DNA from: Metellina segmentata
Taxonomy: Eukaryota; Arthropoda; Arachnida; Araneae; Tetragnathidae
Assembly: GCA_947359465.1 (NCBI GenBank)
Contig: OX375875.1
Coordinates: forward strand, 10,633,038-10,697,037
Direction: 5' to 3'
DNA: 64,000 nucleotides
Below, piece by piece: positions 1-10,379 of this stretch. Within the stretch, counting starts at the first letter, position 1, and every line of letters starts with the position of its first letter. The position numbers were made by a program, and so were the translations under genes. A model generated the notes under the pieces. The model saw nothing but the letters and a program-made list of their open reading frames with translations. It had not been told where the DNA came from and ran no database searches.

Positions 1-481
1 GCCTGGGACCTTTGTATGTTTGTCCTGGTCAATTGAACGCCGACGCCTACATGAACATTTGGGACAATTAGGTTCTTCCTCTAGAAATTTCACGGAATGG
101 ACGAATGTTACTTCCAAGATGACAAAGCTCCATGTTATGATACCACTGCTTGACAGAGTTTGCAACAAGATATGGATGTAAAACGTCTTCCCTGGCCTGC
201 TCAGAGTTCCGACCTAGACCCCAACAAAATTTGTGGGTCTAGTTAGAACGACGCTTGCGGACCAATAAACCACGTCAGAAATCTACAGCTGCGCTGGCGA
301 CATTCTTGCAGCAGAAATGAACACAAATAACCATAGATGTGTATCAAACCCTCGTTGAAAGTATGCCCAGAAGGGCTGCTAGTGTAATTGCAGCACGTGG
401 GGACCATCCTCTTATTAAAGTATGTATTATTTCCCTTATACCATCACATCTTGCTGTCCGGTCCATTATTATAGGATAGTA
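1..481 (+). mobile_element. Tc1-type (DD34E) deletion derivative, cut by the window start
   Basis: This is the 3' part of a nonautonomous Tc1-like element, homologous along its length to the copies at 36324-36891 (minus) and 58451-59020 (plus). Translated fragments match the C-terminal half of a Tc1 transposase, for example GQLNADAYMNI near the start and LVESMPRRAASVIAARGDHP near 350-415. Stops and frame changes break the reading, and the stretch that should hold the second catalytic Asp is degraded. The right end carries the family inverted repeat (tccattattataggatag), followed by TA at 482-483. By comparison with the 58-kb copy, only about 85 bp of the left end lies outside the window. Confidence 0.8.
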
Positions 482-663
482 TATGAATCAGATTTCAAGG
501 ACTACCCCAAAATATTTCAAGTGTATCAGTTGATGCACAGAGAATATTTTGATATCAAAGAATGTCAAAAAATCTCAATCGGAGAAAAGGGCATTTTGTA
601 GACCGTTAACTAAGATTTTACCCGATTTCCAAATATAAATTTGAAATCCTCACATTCTGAAAA

Positions 664-862
664 TGGTAATGGTAATGGTTATTTTAGTTAACGTCGTACT
701 AGAGCAACACAACGGGCTATTCACGACGGTCCGGGATTAGTCCCTTAAGGGAAAGATCCGAGGACAACACCTCGTAATTTTGAACCACGGTCAGATGACG
801 AAGCAACACCTGAGCTGGCACCCCACTCTCCAAACTTCCACGCCAACCCAACGTGAACATTC
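664..862 (-). mobile_element. tRNA-derived SINE, 3' body fragment
   Basis: This minus-strand copy holds the shared SINE body without a tRNA-like head. The diagnostic blocks, read on the plus strand, are gtcgtactagagcaacaca, gggctatt, cttaagggaaagatccgag, accacggtcagatgacga and gagctggcaccccactctc. The 3' tail of the element lies at the left and reads as ggtaatggtaatgg, a short simple repeat. It is nearly identical to 2713-3043 over the shared part, so this truncated copy is fairly young. Confidence 0.8.
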
Positions 863-1153
863 TGAAAAAGAAAACCCCGACATTAAATTTTTAGTGTTGA
901 AAGTTGTGTACCATTTTTAAATGGTCCTTATTTACTTACAGATTAACAAATAGATATGCCTCTTATTTAAAAAATTGTTCTACTAGTTGTAGACTCGATC
1001 CCTGTAACTTATCCTGGATGCATTTCTCTCTTCTGTGTCAGTAAAACCTTCCTTGCGTGTGCATCTTCATTACTTGTCACTGTCGTGTTTGGCACAACCT
1101 ATATAATTGTTGTCAAAAGATGTTTAGACATATAGGTACGTATGGTACGTAAT

Positions 1154-1218
1154 GCACTGGAACAACACAATGGGCTATTGGTGACGGTCCGGGATAAAAC
1201 CCGAAGGGAAAGATCCGA
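1154..1218 (-). mobile_element. SINE fragment
   Basis: About 65 bp matches the 3' part of the SINE body (gaacaacacaatgggctatt, gacggtccggga, cgaagggaaagatccga). It is a degraded fragment with no head and no visible duplication. Confidence 0.65.
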
Positions 1219-1573
1219 TAGATTTTAAGAACCTACCTTTGTGTTACTTTTCTCAGAACCGTCCTCTTAAAGTAACGAATAAAATGTATAAATTTGTATA
1301 GGATATCTAACTTTTAGGGTTAATTTTAGCAGTTTGTTTATCATCAAGTAAAAAGCCGGCAAATTTTTAGATTTGCCAGGAGGTACAAACACGTGGACTG
1401 GCAAACGCCCAAGTACTTCGAAAGAGAAAGATAAGTTACAGAAAACTTCTAGAAGAAGGTAGTTAGAAAGAGTTTTTTTTTGCAACCTAAATAAATCAAA
1501 GCTTCGTGAAATTCTTGAAAACACATTTTATCACTCCTGCTCAAACGGTTAAACCAATTTTTCTTGGACGGAG

Positions 1574-1902
1574 GCCGACCAACCGGTATAGGGGTTAAGG
1601 TGTTAGCCTCTAGATCGGAAGGTTCCTGGTTCGAATCCGGGTCCGGGCATGGATGTTTGTAAACGTATGGTGTAGAGGCGGCTGGTGCACCTTAAATCTG
1701 TCGTAGCCGAAAGTCCTCACATTGGGTTGGCGTGGAAATTTGGAGAGTGGGGTGCCAGCTCAGGTGTTGCTTCGTCATCTGACCGTGGTTCAAAATTACG
1801 AAGTGTTGTCCTCGGATCTTTCCCTTAAGGGACTGATCCCGGACCGTCGTCAATAGCCCGTTGTGTTGCTCTAGTACGACGTTAACTAAAATTACCAATT
1901 AC
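1574..1902 (+). mobile_element. Full-length tRNA-derived SINE, type A head
   Basis: The tRNA-like head runs from 1574 to about 1645. It has an A-box-like stretch (ccggtataggggttaagg) and a perfect B box, GGTTCGAATCC, at 1628-1638. A body of about 250 bp follows (gtgtagaggcggctggtgca; gagtggggtgccagctcagg; ttgtcctcggatctttccct; atagcccgttgtgttgctct) and ends in an attacc-type tail. The 11-bp sequence CTTGGACGGAG occurs immediately before (1563-1573) and after (1903-1913) the element, a target-site duplication that fixes both boundaries. It has no coding capacity. It would be transcribed by RNA polymerase III and mobilised by a LINE partner, which is inferred from the SINE class. Confidence 0.9.
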
Positions 1903-2024
1903 CTTGGACGGAGAGAACAAATTAATTTTATGTCTGTGTGTGTGTCTACAACAAGAATTTCTTCCGCTACAAAGTCTGCACCGGTCTATTACCATAAAAA
2001 CTTTCCTTATACCATTTTCATAGA

Positions 2025-2328
2025 GGTAGGTATTCTAATTAACGTCGCAATGGAGCAATTACATCGGGCTATTGGTGAAGGTCCGAGATCAAACACCGTG
2101 GGGAAAGAACCGAGGACATCACCCCGTAATTTTGAACTACTATTCGATGACGAGGTCACACCTGATCTCACACCCCACTCTCTATACAATGCCAAGGTGA
2201 GGATATTTTAGGACACAGCAGATTTAACGTGTAACAGCCGTCTTTGTACTCGACGGTCTTTAGTTGGATCCGAACTCAAAACCTCCGGTTGCTAATTCGC
2301 TACTCGTACAACCGGGCTGCCGCCCCCT
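2025..2328 (-). mobile_element. tRNA-derived SINE, type B head, diverged
   Basis: Minus-strand SINE with the common body but a different tRNA-like head. Read in sense, the head contains cagcccggttgtacgagtag and later gcaaccggaggttttgagtt, resembling a TAGCTCAGTTGG-type A box and a GAGTTCRATC-type B box. The 3' tail reads as TACC units (ggtaggtatt on the plus strand). It is more diverged than the type A copies. Confidence 0.75.
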
Positions 2329-2420
2329 TCCCATTTTCATAGAGGAGTCTTGAAAAAATATGTTCACGTTTGTCGTTATGTTACTTGATAGACCAACTTA
2401 ATTTAATGTGGGATAATTTT

Positions 2421-2698
2421 TGGTAATAGTTTGATTAACGTCATACTAGAGGAACACAACGGGCTATTGATGACGGTCCGCGATCAATCCCCTAAAGAAA
2501 AGATCCGAGAACAACACACGTCATTTTGAACCACGGTCAGATGACGAGGCAACACCTAAGCTGGTACCCCACTCGCAAAACTTCCACACCGATCCAACGT
2601 GATGACTTTCAGACATGACAGATTTAAGGTGCACCAGCCGCCTCTACACTATTTGCTTACAAACATACATGCACTGTCCAGGATTCGAACGAGGAACC
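2421..2698 (-). mobile_element. tRNA-derived SINE, type A, interrupted by another SINE
   Basis: Minus-strand copy with tail (tggtaatag), body and the start of a type A head, including aggattcgaac as a mutated B box near 2680. The 5' head is cut where the younger SINE at 2713-3043 inserted, and the target duplication of that insertion begins at 2699. The body is visibly more mutated than its neighbour, consistent with an older insertion. Confidence 0.75.
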
Positions 2699-2712
2699 AT
2701 TTAATATCTGAA

Positions 2713-3043
2713 TTTTTTTTGGTAATTTTTTTAGTTAACGTCGTACTAGAGCAACACAACGGGCTATTGACGACGGTCCGGGATCAGTCCCTTAAGGGAA
2801 AGATCCGAGGACAACACCTCGTAATTTTGAACCACGGTCAGATGACGAAGCAACACCTGAGCTGGCACCCCACTCTCCAAACTTCCACGCCAACCCAACG
2901 TGAGGACTTTCGGCCACGACAGATTTAAGGTGCACCAGCCGCCTCTACACCATACGTTTATAAACATCCATGCCCGGACCCGTATTCGAACCAGGAACCT
3001 TCCGATCTAGAGGCTAACACCTTAACCACTATACCGGTTGGTC
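2713..3043 (-). mobile_element. Full-length tRNA-derived SINE, type A head, with 14-bp TSD
   Basis: Complete minus-strand SINE that closely matches 1574-1902. The identical 14-mer ATTTAATATCTGAA flanks it at 2699-2712 and 3044-3057, giving exact boundaries and showing insertion by target-primed reverse transcription. In sense orientation the order is the tRNA-like head (gaccaaccggtatagtggtt), a slightly mutated B box, the body, then a T-rich/attacc tail. It sits at the truncated end of the SINE at 2421-2698. Confidence 0.9.
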
Positions 3044-3093
3044 ATTTAATATCTGAAATACAACTTTGAAATCTCTTAACTCCTTTGTTTTAT

Positions 3094-3378
3094 TGAAGGT
3101 TCCTGTTTCGAATCCGGGCATGGATGTTTGTAAGCGTATGGTGTAGAGGCGGCTGGTGCACCATAAATCTGTCGTGGCCAAAAGTCCTCATGTTGGGTTG
3201 GTGTGGAAATTTCGAGAGTTAGATGCCAGCTCAGGTGTTGCCTCATCATCTGATCGTGGTTCAAAATTACGAAGTGTTGTCCTCGGATCTTTCCCTTAAG
3301 GGATTGATCCCGGGCCGTCTTCAATAGCCCGTTGTGTTGCACTAGTAGGACGTTAGTTAACTACCTACCTACCTACCT
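3094..3378 (+). mobile_element. 5'-truncated SINE with TACC-repeat tail
   Basis: Plus-strand copy that starts inside the type A head just before the B box (gtttcgaatccggg) and keeps the whole body. It ends in the tail ctacctacctacctacc (3361-3378) followed by a T run. This is the clearest view of the short tandem-repeat tail of the family, which differs from a poly(A) tail. Confidence 0.85.
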
Positions 3379-4541
3379 TTTTTTTATATAAAACAGTGAA
3401 TGCTTAATCTAGTGGTTGCCAAGTAACAAAAACAAATGTGACATTTCTTTTTTGCCTCCTAGAGAAACAAACATAAATACTATATTTTTTTCCATGTTTT
3501 TGCACCTAATAGTATAATTAATTCGTGTTTTCCACGCTTTAGCCGAAAAGTTGTTACATAATATTAGACTAAATCACAAAACTTCGAGATGCAAGACAAT
3601 ACTTTATTTAAACTACAATCTGTAACTACTGAATACGAGGTTGTCAAACACAATCGATTCTGTTAAAATAAAGCAATGAGAGCCAAGGAAAGGAGTTATA
3701 TTTCCACTGTCAATAGAAATGTCACATCATTCGTTGGTAACAATTCAAAATTCCATTGTATTGATCCGATATCAACGCAGTCATAAAAACCAGGTAGCGG
3801 TGTTGATGGACTTCAGAAAATCTCATCCATTTTCAACAGTCCTTCGGAAGGATGCATTCCACTTTACTTTTCGTAGAAAATAACCTTCGTGGATTGGGAC
3901 TGTTGTGCAAATATTTATACTCTGATAATGAGCTTCACTTTTTTTTTTAATAAATTATTCCAAACTATAATTTCAGATAAAACTAAACGCCTTTTCTTTC
4001 AAAACCACGAAACTTGATTCTAAACTATAATGCCACGAAGTTTTCAAGTATGTTTAAATTCTTCGAAATGTTGATTCAATTTTAAACAATACGAAATTGA
4101 CCCAATTTTTTATTCAACATAAAACTTTTGAAGTTTCATTCTAAAAAGCAACTTCACTAAATATTTTTGGTTTTCATAAACAGGATGTTTTAAAACTGCC
4201 TGTGAAAACTTTAGGAAGGGATAGAAAATAAAATAACATGAATATGCTAGAAAGCATCATCCTGCAGCGTGGTAGTTGGCCATTACTTTTGGTGACCACA
4301 ACTTGAGCATTTGCTGTGAAACTGTATGTGTATAATTTTCATGCTGTAAAATTAGGGCTACTAACACATAAACCCAACTGTCTCCCATATTTCTGTGTGT
4401 GCATATCAGTATACCCTCTAGAAAATCCCCGTACTGTGATTGCAGACGTAAATCTATGTGAATATGGTTTCATTTTGTGTTACTACTCTTTAAAATGTGT
4501 ACAGAAAATTTCGAAACACTGTTGAAATGTGTGTTTAAAAA

Positions 4542-4542
<1 letters not shown>
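3379..4542. other. AT-rich non-coding stretch
   Basis: I see no coding region, RNA gene or recognised repeat in this interval. Short open frames near its right end are not supported by any motif. Confidence 0.5.

Positions 4543-4625
<83 letters not shown>
4543..4625. repeat. (TA)n microsatellite
   Basis: An uninterrupted TA dinucleotide tract of about 83 bp. It abuts the left remnant of a hAT-like element and seems to have replaced the element's outermost bases, since the right end at 6325 has an intact tip and the left does not. Apparent Ile-Tyr open frames across it are artefacts of the dinucleotide. Confidence 0.95.
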
Positions 4626-4628
<3 letters not shown>

Positions 4629-4840
4629 TTTTCAACGTGCGTCGCCACAGCGGCGACAGAGGCATATGTGTGCACTACTCCATTGGATCTAGTGTATCTC
4701 AGACCGCACATGTTGCCGCAGCGGCCCCGAAGCCCAACTATGCACATATAACCATGAAAGTACTCTTTTCGCGCCATTTGCGACAAATATTCTATCGAAG
4801 AAAACGTGTTTATTTCGCTTACTTAGTGTTATAAAAACTA

Positions 4841-6016
4841 CACTCATTGCCATAAAAATTTGCGCACCAAGAAAAAAAAAGAAATAATTGTGGGATCAGT
4901 AACGAAACTTGGCGAAGGTGCATGTCGGCCAGATATGCAAATGATTAGAAATGCAGCCTGCTTGCGCATTGCGTAATGCCACTAGAGGGCGTTGAACTTC
5001 ATTCTCCCTGAAGTATAAAACAGGTAAGCAGAGCTTGTTTGAGTGTACTTAATCTTTTGCAAAGGAAACGCCGTGGTAGACATGCCATTACGCCGCCGTC
5101 TAAGACAATATAAGCAGCTGTCAGAGTTCGAGAGGGGAAGAATCATCGGGATGATGGAAGCTGGGTGGTCAGCTCGGCGAGTAGCTCGTCAAGTAGGCAT
5201 TTCTGGTTTTACTGTGAGGAGGTGTTGGGACCAGTGGACAAAAGAGACGTCATTTACACGGCGACCACGCTCAAGACGCCCTCGACAGACAAGTCGTCGA
5301 GAAGACCGTCACATCATACGAAACGCACGCGTAGAGCCAACTCCCTCATTGGCCGCTATCCAGATACAGGCAGCAACTTCATTCACTACGGGCCCGTGTG
5401 TCTTCCCGAACCATCGCAAGGCGCCTGGCTGAAGGACATCTGGTATCGCGGCACCCATTACGTGTGCTGCCAATGACACCCACCGACGTCTCCGTTTGGA
5501 GTGGTGTCGCGCACGACGGGATTGGACTGCAGCGGAATGCAACCAGGTCGTCTTCAGCGACGATTCTAGATTCAATTTGAGCAGTGATGGCTATCGTGTT
5601 CGTGTGTGGAGGCCACGTGGTGAAAGCCTCAATCCTGCCTTCCCTTTACAGCGACACACCGCTCCCATAGCTGGTGTGATGGAATGGGGTGCCATTGCTT
5701 ACGATATACGGTCACCCCTAATATTGATCCGTGGCACAATGACAACTCATCGGTACGTCCATGACATCCTTCAGCCACATCTGATGCCACTCATGGCAGG
5801 GCTCCCAGGAGCCATTTTTCAACAAGACAATGCTCGGCCACACACAGCAAGTATGTCACAAGACTGCCTCCGACACATTACCACCCTTCCCTGGTCTGCT
5901 CGATCCTCAGATTTGTCAATAATCGATCATATCTGGGATCATTTGGGACGGCAAGTTGGACACCCTACGAGTTTGGTCGACTTTTCTTGGAGCGCAAATT
6001 TTTATGGCAATGAGTG
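4841..6016 (+). mobile_element. Tc1-like transposon with 3'-end deletion
   Basis: The element is bounded by TIRs of about 31 bp that begin CACTCATTGCCATAAAAATT and differ at one position. TA lies on each side (4839-4840 and 6017-6018). It is a second copy of the family at 22683-24081. At 1176 bp it is about 220 bp shorter than that copy, because the last part of the transposase and the 3' untranslated region are missing: the reading jumps from HPTSLV straight into the right TIR. The join (ggtcgacttttc) shares CGA with both parental sides, suggesting a microhomology-mediated internal deletion. Confidence 0.92.
5082..5985 (+). pseudogene. Tc1-like transposase, frameshifted and C-terminally deleted
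   Basis: The start is ATG at 5082 (MPLRRRLRQYKQLSEFERGR). The N-terminus is an HTH: GRIIGMMEAGWSARRVARQV, then TVRRCWDQW and an Arg-rich stretch. The frame shifts near 5385 and returns near 5472. After that come EWCRARRDW, the first acidic site VVFSDDSRFNL, VWRPRGESLNPAF, WGAIAYD and the second Asp in FQQDNARPHTA. The expected third acidic residue is replaced: the motif reads SIIDHIWDHLG where the 22.8-kb copy has SLIEHIWDHLG. About 60 C-terminal residues are deleted. Two frameshifts, a Glu-to-Asp change and the deletion make it inactive. A DNA-binding transposase acting in the nucleus on its TIRs is the expected ancestral role. Confidence 0.92.
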
Positions 6017-6030
6017 TATTTCAAACTATA

Positions 6031-6046
6031 CACTCATTGCCATACA
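6031..6046 (+). repeat. Isolated third TIR fragment
   Basis: The sequence cactcattgccataca, preceded by TA, lies 14 bp beyond the right end of the 4841-6016 element and points the opposite way to the adjacent TIR. It is the outer 14-15 bases of the same inverted repeat, perhaps the stub of a second copy or a repair product. Confidence 0.75.
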
Positions 6047-6550
6047 AAATAGACGTTACTGGATACAACCATTTATTAATTATTATTTAAAATCCATTTT
6101 TTTATGAAAACAAAGTACTTCAGACCGGAGAAGCGCGTGAGGCGAGCTGCGGCGCCGTGGGGAACTGCGGAACAAATTGGGCATGCTGACAAGTTGGATA
6201 TGCATCGCCGCATTGGCGCCGGAGGCATGTGTGCACTACTCCATTGGATCTAATATATCTCAGACCGCACTTGCATTGCGGCAGTGGCGCCGCATGTTGA
6301 AAAACCGGATGTGTGCACAGGGCCTTAAATGGAATGAAATCGTTAGGAAAATTTGATCCTTGTCTAATGGCAATTTGAGACTGAATAAGTGAACTCTGTT
6401 CATATTTTATTTTTCATTCTTTTGTCTGTTATATGACAGCTACGGAACACATTGTGCTCAGGTGGCAGTTGATTCTAATCGAGTGGAGCAGGTGGAATAG
6501 AAATAACCATTATTACAAACTATTAATTACCACAATACTGTAAACTGTAC

Positions 6551-7092
6551 TAGGGATGCGACATCGATAGCAAAACATTGATGTTTTGAAACATCGACGT
6601 TCAAAATTAAAACATCGATGTTGATAATACATCGACCCAAAAACATCGATGTTTTTAAAATTCAGTGTATTTAAATTTGTTTCCCCATTTCTTAAAACTG
6701 GTTTAGCAACTAGTGATGCGACATCGGCTCCAATACATCGATGTTTTTTTCTAAAACATCAATGTTCAGAAAACATCGACATCGATGTCGCATCCCTACT
6801 TTTCAGATCCTTCATCCTTGGTCACTTTGGTCTAAAAGTAATTAAATTCAATTTGCTGATTATGACAATTATGCCACTTGGTTATTTTTAAAATGGTACT
6901 TTTTTAATTTAAAAATAAAACATCGATAGCGTAAAAACATCGACAAGTATAAATATCGATGTTACCAAAACATCGACCCCAATACATCGATGTTACCAAA
7001 ACATCGACCCCAATACATCGATGTTAAATACATCGATGTTTTTTTTTAAACATCGATGTTTTGAAAACATCGACATCGATGTCGCATCCCTA
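6551..7092. mobile_element. hAT-type MITE (TAGGGATGCGACATCGAT family) with exact 8-bp TSD
   Basis: A 542-bp element with termini TAGGGATGCGACATCGAT and its inverse ATCGATGTCGCATCCCTA. It is flanked on both sides by AACTGTAC (6543-6550 and 7093-7100), an exact 8-bp duplication as expected for hAT. The interior is built largely from many copies of (a)acatcgatgtt in both orientations, including a tandem unit of about 31 bp near 6957-7020. A second pair of termini lies inside (6711 tagtgatgcgacatcg and 6798 catccctac) without matching flanks, so the element looks composite. It has no coding capacity and would have needed a hAT transposase in trans. Confidence 0.88.
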
Positions 7093-10000
7093 AACTGTAC
7101 TCTTCATCATTCGATCGGCTTGCATGACTCTTCCCTTTCCATCTATAAACAATATTTTTATAGTTACTATCTCTTCAAGACATATAAAAGACAACTATTT
7201 ATTTATATCGTTACATAGCTAAAAAAACATAAATAAGTAGAACGATTGAAATAGCTAAACCTTTGAAGAAAATTTAAAATTAGTTCAAATTTTTGTTATT
7301 ATTATTTTTTTATGCATAAATTATGAAAAAGGTCAAATTATTGCGATGATTTCGTGACACGAAAGTTCATGTGTTAAACTAGGAAATGTGACGAACTTTG
7401 TAAATCCCATCTACAAACCTGTAAGCGGTTCTCCTAATCACACAAATGCGCTTTTTATGGCGTTGCCTTATAAATTCCTGTGCATTGATACGATTGTTTT
7501 TATAGTTCCTGCTCTTCAAGATAAAAAAGATAACTCCATTCGGTGTTTTATAACTCAAAAAAGCATAGATAGTTGGAACATTTAAAATAGTTACAACCTG
7601 ATGTGATAACACACGCATAATCTTGACTTTATTTTTCACACACATCATCATCCACGCACACATCATCATCATCTCACGCACACACATCCAATTACCTGTT
7701 TAATCACAGATGGTTATCAAATAAAATTGACGCAAATTATCAATTGGATTCTCAAGTTTATAAGTAGTACTTTAATCACTCAATCGCCTGTATCATTAGC
7801 ACCATATAAATTATTGTTTTTTTTTATAGTTACTGTTTCTTCAGACAAATAAAACAGCTTATATTTATTTCACTGCATAAGGCAAACATCTGGAAACGCA
7901 CAGTTAAGTAGGACATTTAAAAGCACCTCCACCAGATGGAGGATAAAGTTAATTTATTTCAGACTAATCCTTTTAAAGACTAATAAATTTAAATTTTCTG
8001 TCGATCTTAATTTCTTATGCACGATCAGATTACCATGATGATTTTGTGTTGCGAAAAATTTTCTTTCTTGTACATTTACAAAGAAATTTCTTATTTGTCT
8101 GTCCTTTTCCATCTGTTCCTTAGATATTTTAACAGGTATCATTTTTTTTTAATCTTTTTTACATCTCACTGGTGAAGAGGTTACGACGACAATATACATA
8201 AAATGTATAGGACATATTAACAATAAAGCTACATTTAAGTGACACAAAAAAAGACGTTCCATATATGTAGTTTTCAAAATATTTGGGAAAATGTGTGTGG
8301 GTATGTTAGATATTCAAGTATCAATCTATATCTATATAAATAGGAATGGAATGGTTTGTTTGTACATTGAATATTTTCGACCCTTTTCAAGTTTTGTATC
8401 CGTTTTGGACCCTTCTGATGCCACATCCGCCTTTTGCGTGTTTGGTGTCTGTCGGTCCATCGGTCTGTCTGTATGTGTGTGCCCTATGCACGTCAGCACT
8501 GTTTAATATATTTGTATAAAACTTTGCATACTGAGTACTTATCTTTATTTAATGACCGATCTTGATTGCGTAAGTCTGTCCGTTCAATGTTCAATTTTGT
8601 GTTTGTGTTTTTGTACAGGCCTCACATGAATTTTATTCCAGATATTTGATTATAATGTGCTTCATCTTATACATCATATATTAGTTTAATGAAAGCAATA
8701 TTAAACATTTTTTTTCTTAATTTTCATATTTAGATAAGTTTATGCTAAAGCACCTGAGTAAGAATACTTAAAACAACCCTAATTTTTGTATTTTGGACAA
8801 ACTGGACTGTATATTGAGTATTACGATTACGTGGATTGCTTTACTAGTACTGCTGAGAAAGTAATTATTTTTTCAAAACTATTTTTTTATGGAATTTCAG
8901 GTCTGATACTTCATTTATTTCAAGTCTTATTTTTGTTTTTTACGCAATGTAAACGATTTCCGAAATTTGGAACAGATGATATTTTTCAACGAACGGGAAT
9001 ATAACGGAAACTCGGGTTGGTTAATCGCATGCAGTGATATTTTCTGTTTTTTCGCTACGAATTAATTTTGCATTTCTACATTTTATGTACTTTTTAATTG
9101 CAAGTGGCAATTGGGCAAGATCAAGAGATAATAAAAGAATCACGAATTAATATCTTAAGAACAGCGCTTTACCTGACAACTTTTATTTTGTTTTATTTCG
9201 GTGTTTGCTGTTTTAAATATTCCGTATAAATTGCCTTTTCTTTCCATCACACGCAATACCACCACAAAGTATTCGACTTAAAGTGGCAAGTAAGTCAGAA
9301 TAAAGCAAATATTAAGTGTAACTATGCCGTTATTGAAAGAGGAATGCCGCTATTGAAAGTATAATAATGTAGAAAAAATCCGAACTAAAACTTTTCAAAC
9401 ATTAAAAAAATTATTTGTCATAATGACGGAAGATGGCGAAATTCGACAATGTCGCATGCCTGATGCAAAAGTGCTCGCCGTAAATCGTCATTTTTATTAA
9501 TTGAGTGGAACATGAAAAGAACTTTAGAAAGAGAATTCCAAATCGTCTTTTGTAGTAGTAACCTTAGTGTCACCTTTTGTAGCTTTGTCATACAGCAAGG
9601 GACGCAAGGGTGAAACGTATTACATGAATGGATATGCATGTGTAGGATTTGTGTCCAAAGTAAGTTGTAGAAATTATAAAGATGGCGAAAGGTGTTAAAA
9701 TACTATTTTATTCTACGAAAGACCCAAGTAATTTTATATTTTGACCATCTCTTCAATCTAGAGTAAACCAATTCAAACCGAGTAAGGTCGGGTATTTGGC
9801 TAGTATTCTATATATTAGGCTATATTCATGCTACCTTAAGGGTCAGGAAACTTTAATTTCTGAATGTGGCAACTGAATCCTTGAACTATGACTTCTTCTA
9901 AATTGTCCTCCACTTTCACTCTTTATTTGTTATTTGCATAGCTTTAATGTAGTACGTACTATGTAACTACGATGTATAGTGTCTAAAACGGTAAAATTAC

Positions 10001-10379
10001 TAATTGTCTTTTACGGTATATAGAATATTTTATTAAAAGTTTTAGAATAAAATTTCTATCAAAGTCACTGCTTCATATATTATGTTTACTTCTACTAAAA
10101 AAAACTATTCTGATAGAATCATTATTTTGTTGGCTACGGATAAATCATTTACTTCAATACATCTTTTAGCAATTGAATAAGGCTATTGTAAAGTCCATAT
10201 TACATTCAAGTAGAAGAAAACTGAGATGTTACGTAATTGTAAAATTATGAGAAGGTTTTAAGGGCTTCGTCATCATAAAGTTCTTTGATAAATTATTCCT
10301 TGAATGAGAAACCCACTCAACACAGTGCAGAAGCAGTGTTTTGAGGGAAAGAAGTGCTTACAAAACACTATTGAAAACT
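7093..10379. other. AT-rich non-coding stretch
   Basis: No gene or recognised mobile element seen. A short CA/CAT-rich simple repeat lies at about 7636-7690 (cacacatcatcatc-type). The small open frames here have no recognisable motif. Confidence 0.5.

Larger units (their letters stand above)
4626..6325. mobile_element. hAT-like nonautonomous element split by a Tc1 insertion
   Basis: The left part starts with ttttcaacgtgcgtcgcc (about 4628). The right part ends with the inverted match ggcgccgcatgttgaaaaac, followed by cggatgtgtgcacagggcct (about 6283-6325). The outer tip reads inward as aggccctgtgcacacatccg, similar to hAT termini. A 40-bp block (gcactactccattggatcta ... atctcagaccgcac) is present in the same orientation at about 4670-4708 and 6232-6270, a subterminal direct repeat. 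Between the two parts sits the Tc1-like element 4841-6016. I found no transposase of its own and no confident TSD, because the left tip is lost in the TA tract. Confidence 0.55.

Noticed and set aside
1574..1645. Functional tRNA gene
   Set aside because: A and B boxes are present but no cloverleaf with a paired acceptor stem, and the sequence continues as SINE body inside target duplications.
1692..3342. Several 60-116 codon open frames on both strands
   Set aside because: They are readings of SINE copies; the same peptide phrases recur because the SINE recurs, and the frames break differently in each copy.
4477..4786. Ile-Tyr repeat open frames across the TA tract on both strands
   Set aside because: They are direct translations of a dinucleotide repeat and have no flanking coding signal.
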